64,000 nucleotides of DNA. It comes from Saccharicrinis carchari (GTDB taxonomy: Bacteria > Bacteroidota > Bacteroidia > Bacteroidales > Marinilabiliaceae). The notes beneath the pieces are model-generated. The model was not told the DNA's origin, searched no databases, and saw nothing but the letters and a program-made list of their open reading frames with translations. The stretch covers positions 1-64,000 of the forward strand of contig NZ_FXTB01000011.1 in NCBI RefSeq assembly GCF_900182605.1, written 5' to 3'. The position numbers and the translations under genes were made by a program. Positions 56,827 through 64,000 of the stretch are shown here, piece by piece; position 1 is the first letter of the stretch, and every line of letters starts with the position of its first letter.

Positions 56827-56846
56827 TCTATATAAGCATTTCATTT

Positions 56847-58766
56847 ATGTCAGATATAATTCAACTGTTGCCTGATTCAGTGGCCAATCAAATTGCCGCC
56901 GGCGAAGTGATACAACGCCCTGGTTCCATGCTAAAAGAATTGGTGGAGAATGCCATTGATGCAGGCAGTACCGATATTAAAATAATTGTTAAAGATGCCG
57001 GAAGAACACTCGTGCAGGTTATCGACAATGGCTGTGGCATGTCGGCAACAGATGCACGCCTGGCCTTTGAGCGTCATGCCACCTCCAAAATAAAAAATGC
57101 CAACGACTTGTTTGCCATCCGTACCATGGGTTTTAGAGGCGAAGCACTGGCCTCTATCGCAGCGGTAGCACAAACCGAACTAAAAACTAAAAAACAAGGC
57201 GACGAACTGGGCACTCATCTGGTGTTGTCGGGATCCGAAGTGCAAAAACAAGAAGTAACCAATTGCCCCACCGGAAGTAACTTTATTGTTCGCGATTTAT
57301 TTTTTAACGTGCCGGCGCGTCGTAGATTTCTAAAAAAAGACAGCACCGAATTACGACATATCATCACCGAATTTCAGCATGTGGTACTGGCCAACCCCGA
57401 CATTAGCTTTAGTCTCGAACACAACAACATGTCAATGTTTCAGCTTCCGGTATCCAACCTTAGGCAGCGCATTATAAACATGACTGGAAAAAACATGAAC
57501 AACCAGCTGGTACCCGTCGAAACCAACACCACACTGATTAAGATACACGGTTTCATCGGTAAACCACAGGCAGCGCGCAAGTCCTCGGGCGATCAGTTCT
57601 TTTTTGTGAATCAGCGCTATATGCGTCACCCCTATCTGCACAAAGCCGTCACCGAAGCCTATGCCAACCTGATATTGCCCAATACCATACCGGCCTATTT
57701 TTTGTATTTTGAGGTAGATCCTAAAATCATTGATATCAATATTCACCCTACCAAAACCGAAATAAAATTTGAAGATGAGCGCGCCATCTGGCACATTTTA
57801 CATGCGAGCATTAAGGAGAGTCTGGGTAAACACAATATGATTCCTTCCATCGACTTTGATACAGATGATAAAGTAAACCTGCCTGTGGCCGATAAAAACA
57901 CGGACAGGGACGCTCCGCCCATTAAGGTTAATCCGCATTTTAACCCCTTTGACACCCCAACACCAGACACTTCCAGCTTTGGAGGGCCATCTTTGCATCC
58001 ACCGGCTGATAGCAGCAGGAACAGCTCCACATCATCACCTAAAGGGTGGGAGCAACTGTACAATGACTTTGAGTCCGAAAAAGGAAGCATGCCCTTTGAG
58101 GCCGAGGCACATACACAAACTGTAGCTTCGTCCAATTGGGACACCGCACCCGAGCACCATCAGCATACCTTGAATGCAGACGAAAGTGAGGGTGGAGCAA
58201 GGCCGGGGGCATCGTGCTTTCAATTCAAAAACAAATATATCCTTACGGCCGGAAAATCCGGACTGATGATGGTTGATCAAAAAAGAGCACACGAACGTAT
58301 CCTGTTTGAACGTTTAATGAAATCCATAAGCACCCGGCAAAGCATGACACAGCAAAACCTGTTTCCGGAACAATTGGAATTCAATACCCAGGATGCGGTT
58401 GTGGTAAGGGAGCTAATGCCCGACCTGAAATTATTCGGACTGGATATGAACGAATCTAAAACAAATATGTTTGAGGTAAAAGGCATGCCGGTTAATATGG
58501 AAAAAATGAACCCTAAACTACTGCTGGATCAGATTATTGAAGACCATAAGCATGGCGAGGTAGATTTACAAACCGATTTAAAGGAACGGATAGCTCGCTT
58601 AATGGCCAGGCAATCATCCATCAAGTCGGGGCAAACACTTCGCTCAGAAGAGATGGACGAATTGATAGGGCAGCTATTTGCTTGCGAGGTACCTAATTAC
58701 TCGCCCGATGGCAAACCAATCATCTCCATAATTTCAAATCAGGAAATAGACATGCGTTTTAAATGA
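56847..58766 (+). CDS. mutL: DNA mismatch repair protein MutL
   Basis: A 639-residue MutL. The N-terminal GHKL ATPase has AAGEVIQRPGSMLKELVENA with the catalytic Glu, DNGCGM, and TMGFRGEALASI. A low-complexity linker (about 345-450) follows. The C-terminal dimerisation domain has an altered endonuclease motif: DQKRAHE (477-483) for DQHAxxE; MARQSSIK (586-593) lacks the usual Cys; NYSPDGKP (617-624) stands where CPHGRP is expected. Nicking activity is therefore uncertain. No mutH was found in the window. The only MutS-like gene here is the membrane-bound relative at 24-26 kb. Confidence 0.95.
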   Translation: MSDIIQLLPDSVANQIAAGEVIQRPGSMLKELVENAIDAGSTDIKIIVKDAGRTLVQVIDNGCGMSATDARLAFERHATSKIKNANDLFAIRTMGFRGEALASIAAVAQTELKTKKQGDELGTHLVLSGSEVQKQEVTNCPTGSNFIVRDLFFNVPARRRFLKKDSTELRHIITEFQHVVLANPDISFSLEHNNMSMFQLPVSNLRQRIINMTGKNMNNQLVPVETNTTLIKIHGFIGKPQAARKSSGDQFFFVNQRYMRHPYLHKAVTEAYANLILPNTIPAYFLYFEVDPKIIDINIHPTKTEIKFEDERAIWHILHASIKESLGKHNMIPSIDFDTDDKVNLPVADKNTDRDAPPIKVNPHFNPFDTPTPDTSSFGGPSLHPPADSSRNSSTSSPKGWEQLYNDFESEKGSMPFEAEAHTQTVASSNWDTAPEHHQHTLNADESEGGARPGASCFQFKNKYILTAGKSGLMMVDQKRAHERILFERLMKSISTRQSMTQQNLFPEQLEFNTQDAVVVRELMPDLKLFGLDMNESKTNMFEVKGMPVNMEKMNPKLLLDQIIEDHKHGEVDLQTDLKERIARLMARQSSIKSGQTLRSEEMDELIGQLFACEVPNYSPDGKPIISIISNQEIDMRFK

Positions 58767-58804
58767 CAGTATGGCACACTCCATGGGTTTATTACACGCT
58801 TAAT

Positions 58805-58839
58805 CAATTTGGCTTAAAGCTTGTTAAGCTCGTAAATTG
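58805..58839 (+). terminator. Stem-loop after mutL
   Basis: CAATTT (58805-58810) pairs with AAATTG (58834-58839), enclosing GCTTAA (58812-58817) with TTAAGC (58824-58829). It follows the mutL stop by 39 bases. No T-run follows, so termination is uncertain. Confidence 0.4.
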
Positions 58840-58940
58840 GGAAATTTAAGAAAAGTATCAGGACAGTAGTCTACAAAGATAATTATTAAGGTTTAACCGG
58901 CCGTTTATGGCGGAATTCAATAAAAATAAGACATTTATAT

Positions 58941-59702
58941 ATGTACAGGCAACGAAGTATTTTTAGCAACATACCATCCGTAGTAAAAAATTTACTAATT
59001 ATAAATGCACTCGCATTCTTTGCGATGTATATTTTTTCGCAAGGTGTTAATATTCCGGGCTTGGGGCTTGTTCGTTTCGATTTGAATGTAATATTAGGGC
59101 TATATACACCCGGGAGCGAGCATTTCAAGTTTTTTCAGTACATCTCGTACATGTTTATGCACGGCAATTTAACCCATATCTTTTTTAATATGTTTGCCGT
59201 TTTTATGTTTGGCAGAATATTAGAGCGAACCTGGGGGCCCCACAAGTTTCTGTTTTATTATCTGGTTACCGGTATTGGTGCCGGCTTGTTGTATGTAATG
59301 GTGGGATTCATACGGGCTAAACTACTGGCTGCCAGCTTGCCACCCACTTTGGTCAACGATATATACGTACACGGCCAGTCGATACTATTCAGCAACAAAA
59401 ACTACGTAGATTCCGGCGCAGCTTCCTTAAATCTTTTGGTAAACATGCCCATGGTGGGCGCATCAGGTGCCGTATTTGGTTTACTGCTGGCTTTTGGAAT
59501 GATGTTCCCCGACGAATATATTTATTTATACATGCTTGTTCCGGTAAAGGCCAAATACTTTGTAATGGGCTATGGAGGGCTCGAGATTTATTTGATGCTA
59601 CAGAACAATCCCGGCGACAATGTAGCACATCTGGCTCACCTGGGCGGTATGCTATTTGGTTTTATATTGATACGATTGTGGCGTAAAAGGAATATTTATT
59701 AA
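58941..59702 (+). CDS. Rhomboid-family intramembrane protease 1
   Basis: A 253-residue membrane serine protease. The catalytic Ser is S175 in GASGAVFG and the His is H233 in AHLGGMLFG. HGNLTHIFFNMFAV, the conserved loop and helix 2 region, is present. An insertion of ~45 residues between helices (about 115-165) is longer than in GlpG. It cleaves membrane protein substrates within the bilayer; targets are unknown. It is followed by a second rhomboid after 42 bases. Confidence 0.9.
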   Translation: MYRQRSIFSNIPSVVKNLLIINALAFFAMYIFSQGVNIPGLGLVRFDLNVILGLYTPGSEHFKFFQYISYMFMHGNLTHIFFNMFAVFMFGRILERTWGPHKFLFYYLVTGIGAGLLYVMVGFIRAKLLAASLPPTLVNDIYVHGQSILFSNKNYVDSGAASLNLLVNMPMVGASGAVFGLLLAFGMMFPDEYIYLYMLVPVKAKYFVMGYGGLEIYLMLQNNPGDNVAHLAHLGGMLFGFILIRLWRKRNIY

Positions 59703-59744
59703 TTTTTTTCCAAGTGATATCAACAAAATAGCTATTTTTATATT

Positions 59745-60635
59745 ATGGCAATTACAGACGAAATAAAAGATTCTTTTAGGAGAGGGGGCGTTTTAACCCG
59801 GCTCATTTACATTAATCTGGGGGTGTTTCTGGCTTTTTTAATTATTGATATCCTGTTTTCTTTGTTCAACCAGCAACATATTGCCACGATGGTAAAAAGC
59901 TGGTTCTCGGTACCTGCCGACCCCATGGCTCTTTTGCTTAAGCCCTGGAGCATTTTCACCTACATGTTTTTACATTACGATTTTTTGCATATCCTCTTTA
60001 ATATGCTTTATCTGTACTGGTTTGGGCGGATTTTTTTGCAGTTTTTCAATCCCCGGCAGTTGCTGGGCGTTTATTTTATGGGCGGTTTAGCCGGAGCACT
60101 CCTTTATATGGTTTCGTATAATATTTTCCCGGCACTCAGTAACTTTACCGAATCGCCTATTATGATGGGCGCCTCGGCCTCTGTAATGGCCATTATTTTT
60201 GGCACAGCCAGCTACTCACCCAATTACCGGGTGCACCTGATTTTTTTAGGCCCCGTAAAGTTGATGTACCTCGCTATTGGCATGCTTATTTTAGATTTAA
60301 TAGCCATCCCCACCCTCTCCAATACCGGCGGGCATTTGGCTCATATTGGTGGTGCATTGTTGGGTATGTATTTTGCATCCAGGGGGACCAAAGGCAAGGA
60401 TATCACTATGCGCTTTAACCGTTTTATGGACAGCCTGGTATCTATGTTTTCGCGCAAGCCAAAAATGAGGGTGACCCACTCCAATAAACCGCCAACCAAT
60501 GATATGGAGTACAATGCCCGCAAACGTAAAAAACAAGGCGAGATAGACCGCATTTTGGATAAAATAAAAACCAGTGGGTACGATAGCCTCTCGAAACAAG
60601 AAAAAGACGACCTGTTTAATGCCAGCAATAACTGA
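59745..60635 (+). CDS. Rhomboid-family intramembrane protease 2
   Basis: A 296-residue rhomboid. Catalytic S144 (GASASVM) and H200 (AHIGGALLG) are intact, with YDFLHILFNMLYLYWFG in the L1/helix 2 region. A soluble, basic C-terminal tail of ~75 residues follows the membrane part and includes a helix ending in LSKQEKDDLF, a segment common to Bacteroidota rhomboids. The stop overlaps the start of the next gene (TGATG). Confidence 0.9.
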   Translation: MAITDEIKDSFRRGGVLTRLIYINLGVFLAFLIIDILFSLFNQQHIATMVKSWFSVPADPMALLLKPWSIFTYMFLHYDFLHILFNMLYLYWFGRIFLQFFNPRQLLGVYFMGGLAGALLYMVSYNIFPALSNFTESPIMMGASASVMAIIFGTASYSPNYRVHLIFLGPVKLMYLAIGMLILDLIAIPTLSNTGGHLAHIGGALLGMYFASRGTKGKDITMRFNRFMDSLVSMFSRKPKMRVTHSNKPPTNDMEYNARKRKKQGEIDRILDKIKTSGYDSLSKQEKDDLFNASNN

Positions 60636-61753
60636 TGCGTAATTTCTTCCATAAAATAACCCGATCATTGCTGTCTATCCTCAATTTGATAGCGCTGTTG
60701 TTGCTCGGGCTCGCCTATTTGGGAGTATATGTAAGCCCCGAAAATATTAGTTTCCTTTCTATCGTAGGATTTGGCTTTCCGCTTATTTGGCTTGCCAACC
60801 TGTTTTTTGCGGTTTTTTGGATTTTCAGAAAACGTAAACGAGCGGTTCTTTCTTTCCTGGCTATTATTGTAACCTGGCGACTATGGCAGGCTGTTTTCCC
60901 GATGAACCTGGGGCACGAAATAAACAGCAAAGAACTCAACAACCCCTTACATGTTATGTCGTACAATGTGCGCATGTTCGATAAATATGTGTGGACCGGT
61001 GATAAAGATACACCTCAAAAAATTTATGATTTTATCAAAGAACAAAATCCTGATGTACTTTGTGTGCAGGAATTTTATATCAACAACAAAAAAACCCAAC
61101 ATTCCGAAAACAACATCCTATCAAAATTTAAACAGTTTAAATACAAGCATTTAGAATACAATATAAAAACCCATTCCGGAAAGAAATATGGCTTAGCCAC
61201 TTTTTCAAAATACCCTATAACCCATCAAAAACCCTTGTTATTTGAGAATACCACCAACTTCAGCATTCAAACAGATATCGAAGTAAAAGGACAGCGGATA
61301 CGGGTATTCAATAATCATCTGGAATCCGTTCGCCTAAAGCAAGAGAATTATAATTTCATCGACAGCTTAGAGTTTAAAAGTGATAAAGAGCGGGCTAAAG
61401 GAGCCTACGATATACTAAAAAAATTAAACAAAGCACTGGCACATCGGGCTACTCAGGCACAAACCATAGGGCGGCACATCCAGAACTCTCCCTACCCGGC
61501 AGTTGTATGTGGCGATTTTAACGACACACCAGTTTCCTATGTCTACCGTACAGTCAGGGGCGAACTGAAAGATGCTTTTATTGAATCCGGAAGAGGACTG
61601 GGGGGAACCTACAACGGCAAACTACCCTCCTTTCGTATCGACTTTATTTTTCATGATGCCAGGTTTAAGTCGTATAACTTTAAGCGTAATAAAATGAACT
61701 ACAGCGACCATTATCCTATTTCTGCACTTATAGAACTGCAGCCAAAAAGATAA
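60635..61753 (+). CDS. Membrane-anchored endonuclease/exonuclease/phosphatase family protein
   Basis: A 372-residue protein with three N-terminal hydrophobic segments (about 10-32, 36-64, 70-88) and a C-terminal EEP domain (about 105-370). Metal and catalytic motifs: SYNVRMF, DVLCVQEF, NNHLES, CGDFNDTP and YSDHYPI. Such proteins cleave phosphodiester bonds in nucleic acids or phospholipid headgroups; substrate is unknown. It overlaps the second rhomboid stop by one base, suggesting coupling. Confidence 0.88.
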   Translation: MRNFFHKITRSLLSILNLIALLLLGLAYLGVYVSPENISFLSIVGFGFPLIWLANLFFAVFWIFRKRKRAVLSFLAIIVTWRLWQAVFPMNLGHEINSKELNNPLHVMSYNVRMFDKYVWTGDKDTPQKIYDFIKEQNPDVLCVQEFYINNKKTQHSENNILSKFKQFKYKHLEYNIKTHSGKKYGLATFSKYPITHQKPLLFENTTNFSIQTDIEVKGQRIRVFNNHLESVRLKQENYNFIDSLEFKSDKERAKGAYDILKKLNKALAHRATQAQTIGRHIQNSPYPAVVCGDFNDTPVSYVYRTVRGELKDAFIESGRGLGGTYNGKLPSFRIDFIFHDARFKSYNFKRNKMNYSDHYPISALIELQPKR

Positions 61754-61835
61754 AAACGCTCTTGCAAGTCAACATCTCCACTTGCATATACATGGCCAAA
61801 CCCATAATTACTTTTTTTACCAAATGGATGCAATC

Positions 61836-63146
61836 ATGAAAAAAATTCTATTTTATTGGGGCGAGCTAAAATCCACCTTCTGGTTTTTACCAGTTGTATT
61901 TATTCTGTTGGCAATAGTTTTTGCATTACTATTTGCCTATTTCGATAGTCAGGTGCAGTTTCCCGACAAAGGTATTTGGCCTTATATTTTGGTTGGGAGT
62001 GCTTCTTCGGCCCGTACCATACTGGCCACCATTTCGGCCGCCATGATTGGGGTAGCCGGAACGGTATTTTCCATTACGCTGGTTGCCCTCACCTTGGCAT
62101 CGTCGCAATTTGGCCCACGGCTTATCCGTAATTTTATGTACGATCGTTTTAACCAGGTGGTGCTGGGTACCTATATCGCTACCTTTATTTATTGTTTGAT
62201 GGTGCTAAACACAATAAAAGAAACCGACCATCTTATCTATATTCCCTCGCTATCTATATTGTTTGCCATTATAGCTGCGGTTGCTAACATCATTCTTCTT
62301 GTAATTTTTATCCACCATATATCCGTGAGCATCCAGGCCGACAAGGTAATCTCTGACATATCGGAATCTATGTCAAAAAACATCAGCTCCTTATTTCCCG
62401 ATACATTAGACGATGTTAAAAGTAAAAGGCCCCATTACGACGAAAAGGCACTGAAGAACGCCTGTACAACAAAACAAACCATTTTAGCTGCTAAAAGTGG
62501 TTACCTACAATATATCGACAATGATGCCCTGGTAGCCTTAGCGTTAGATTATGATTTTTTAATACATTTAAATTGCAGGGCAGGCGATTATTTGGTCAAA
62601 GAGTCTGAATTAGGGACAGTATATGCCGGTAAAAACATTGAGGATGAACAAATAAAAAAAATTAGCCATCAGCTTATTATTGGCCAAACCCGCACACGAC
62701 AACAAGATGCGGAACACGCCATTCATCAAATGGTAGAGATAGCTGCCAGAGCGCTGTCGCCGGGTGTTAACGACCCCTATACGGCCATAGCCTGTATCGA
62801 TAATCTCACCTCCACCATGTGCTACTTATCCAGGGTTAAATTTCCCTCAAAACACCGCACGGATAAGGATAAGCGTTTACGCCTTATCGTAGAAACATTT
62901 TCGTTTAACGGCATGCTCAATGCGGCTTTTAACCAAATACGTCAATACGCCAAAGGGAGCCCTTCGGTTGTTATACGCTTGATGGATGCTTTAATAACGA
63001 TAGATCAATTTACCCATAAACCGGACTACAAAATATCGCTTAAGAAACATGCAGAAATGATAATGAACATGGCAAAAGAATCGTTTACTGAACCAAACGA
63101 TATAAAAGATGTTAAAGAAAGGTATGCGCTAATTGTGAAAGACTAA
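61836..63146 (+). CDS. DUF2254 membrane protein
   Basis: A 436-residue protein of the DUF2254 family. Four hydrophobic segments in the first ~170 residues (including FWFLPVVFILLAIVFALLF and AVANIILLVIFIHHISVS) precede a soluble C-terminal domain. The block AEHAIHQMVEIAARALSPG, followed by NDPYTA, is the family signature. ATG 61836 is preferred; ATG 61824 is an alternative, and the TTG at 61782 is unlikely. Function unknown. Confidence 0.85.
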   Translation: MKKILFYWGELKSTFWFLPVVFILLAIVFALLFAYFDSQVQFPDKGIWPYILVGSASSARTILATISAAMIGVAGTVFSITLVALTLASSQFGPRLIRNFMYDRFNQVVLGTYIATFIYCLMVLNTIKETDHLIYIPSLSILFAIIAAVANIILLVIFIHHISVSIQADKVISDISESMSKNISSLFPDTLDDVKSKRPHYDEKALKNACTTKQTILAAKSGYLQYIDNDALVALALDYDFLIHLNCRAGDYLVKESELGTVYAGKNIEDEQIKKISHQLIIGQTRTRQQDAEHAIHQMVEIAARALSPGVNDPYTAIACIDNLTSTMCYLSRVKFPSKHRTDKDKRLRLIVETFSFNGMLNAAFNQIRQYAKGSPSVVIRLMDALITIDQFTHKPDYKISLKKHAEMIMNMAKESFTEPNDIKDVKERYALIVKD

Positions 63147-63247
63147 TTAGTACTTGCAAGAGATTAATAAAGACGGCGAATAAATTTGTTTTATTACAGC
63201 TACGAATTAAAGATTGGTTTATTTTTTTTGTGCACAAACTAATTTGC

Positions 63248-63255
63248 TATTTTTG
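63248..63255 (+). promoter_or_regulatory. TAnnTTTG promoter for trxA
   Basis: TATTTTTG with TTTG at 63227-63230, 17 bases upstream. It lies 47 bases before the trxA ATG. Confidence 0.55.
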
Positions 63256-63302
63256 CAGAAGAACATATTAAAATAAAGTATTAATTATATAATAATTACG
63301 CT

Positions 63303-63620
63303 ATGGCAATTGAAGTAACAGATGCAAATTTTGAAGAAATAGTTCTAAAATCGGACAAACCAGTATTGGTTGATTTTTGGGCTGAATGGTGCGGTCCCTG
63401 CAGAATGGTTGGCCCAGTGGTAAAAGAATTGGCCGACGATTACGGCGACAAAGCGGTTGTAACCAAAATGGATGTGGACAGTAATCCGGCCACCTCGGTT
63501 AAGTTTGGGATCAGAAACATACCCACTATACTTTTCTTTAAAAACGGAGAAGTAGTTGACAAGCAAGTTGGTGCCGTTCCAAAAACTATTTTGGCATCCA
63601 AGCTTGATGCCCTCATGTAA
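63303..63620 (+). CDS. trxA: Thioredoxin
   Basis: A 105-residue thioredoxin with the active site WCGPC (W29-C33) and the cis-proline segment IRNIPTILFF. It reduces protein disulfides in the cytoplasm together with thioredoxin reductase, which is not in the window. Its own promoter and terminator flank it, so it is monocistronic. Confidence 0.97.
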   Translation: MAIEVTDANFEEIVLKSDKPVLVDFWAEWCGPCRMVGPVVKELADDYGDKAVVTKMDVDSNPATSVKFGIRNIPTILFFKNGEVVDKQVGAVPKTILASKLDALM

Positions 63621-63639
63621 TGGATTAAAATAAAAGCTT

Positions 63640-63672
63640 AAAAAGGTCATTCGTTAAGGATGACCTTTTTTT
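63640..63672 (+). terminator. Terminator after trxA
   Basis: AAAAAGGTCAT (63640-63650) pairs with ATGACCTTTTT (63660-63670), loop of nine, followed by TT. Classical hairpin with T tract, 20 bases after the trxA stop. Confidence 0.9.
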
Positions 63673-63751
63673 ATGCCTGTTTTGCTGCAAATTTTACTTT
63701 AAATAAGTACTAATCTCAACTTTTCCGCTTACTTTTAAAAAAAAAGAAACT

Positions 63752-64000
63752 ATGGATGCTACTTTTTATGATTCGTTTTGGTTTGTTTTTGTTTTGCTTC
63801 CCCTACTCATTTTTATATCGCGCATTTTGGATGTTAGCATTGGTACTTTGCGTATCATATTTGTATCCAGAGGTGATAAAATTATTGCACCCATATTGGG
63901 CTTTTTTGAGGTGCTGATATGGATTCTGGCGATAACGGGTATCATGGCGAATCTGGACAATTGGATTACTTATGTGGCCTATGCCGGGGGATTTGCTGCA
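63752..64000 (+). CDS. DUF2179/UPF0316-type membrane protein, truncated by window end
   Basis: The first 83 codons of a membrane protein. Two to three hydrophobic segments are seen (about 10-25, 44-64, 68-83). LLIFISRILDVSIGTLRIIFVSRG is typical of the YebE/UPF0316 (DUF2179) family. The reading frame is open to base 64000. Function unknown. Confidence 0.7.
   Translation, partial: MDATFYDSFWFVFVLLPLLIFISRILDVSIGTLRIIFVSRGDKIIAPILGFFEVLIWILAITGIMANLDNWITYVAYAGGFAA

Noticed and set aside
1-64000. Search for tRNA genes, CRISPR arrays, insertion sequences, integrases, toxin-antitoxin pairs
   Set aside because: No cloverleaf-like sequence, regularly spaced direct repeats, transposase motifs or terminal inverted repeats were seen; the gene content is core-like throughout.

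Overview
The window reads as a stretch of core chromosome from a Bacteroidota bacterium, most likely class Bacteroidia and perhaps the Marinilabiliales. Support comes from a gliding-motility lipoprotein (GldH), Bacteroidota-specific families (DUF4831, the NUDIX/pyrE/SRPBCC/birA neighbourhood, beta-barrel proteins with a helix-hairpin-helix head), weak Shine-Dalgarno sequences, and repeated promoter boxes of the TAnnTTTG type used by the Bacteroidota primary sigma factor. No prophage, insertion sequence, CRISPR array or tRNA was recognised. Genus is not claimed.

Left end (1-1300): no protein gene. The first ~600 bases look like the leader and tandem promoters of an rRNA operon transcribed leftward out of the window. 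A degenerate 7-bp repeat array (661-790) and a strongly base-paired RNA-like element (860-979) follow. Region 1.3-19 kb: glycosyltransferase, radical SAM protein, holB, ricT, gldH, trmB with an alkyltransferase-like gene, transaldolase, a biotin-dependent acyl-CoA carboxylase cluster, ferritin, thioesterase, ClC channel, DUF4831 protein and the NAD(P)HX repair enzyme. Region 19-35 kb: peptide transporter, yebC, an LplT-like transporter with a lysophospholipid acyltransferase, a run of hpt-adk-obg and a membrane-bound MutS relative, purE, an outer-membrane pair, recQ and a sirtuin. Region 35-47 kb: PAP2-like protein, rpoN, asnS, NUDIX hydrolase divergent from pyrE, birA, rsfS-ftsH-cdsA and ilvC.

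Region 47-53 kb is the most unusual part: three co-directional, tightly packed signalling genes. These are a hybrid histidine kinase, a response regulator fused to a histidine-kinase core whose ATP-binding half is badly degenerated, and a large PAS/PAS/PAS/GAF protein with no output domain. They look like one signalling module with divided labour. From 53 kb to the end: S9 peptidase, a small membrane protein, mutL (with eroded endonuclease motifs), two tandem rhomboid proteases with a membrane-anchored EEP-family protein, a DUF2254 protein, thioredoxin, and a truncated DUF2179-type membrane protein at the right edge.

Functional links inside the window: BirA (41.5 kb) is expected to biotinylate the carrier protein at 11.1 kb. 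holB, recQ, mutL and the MutS relative are genome-maintenance genes. hpt, adk, purE and pyrE are nucleotide metabolism. cdsA, the acyltransferase and the LplT-like transporter serve phospholipid synthesis and repair. All assignments come from reading the sequence; no database search was run.
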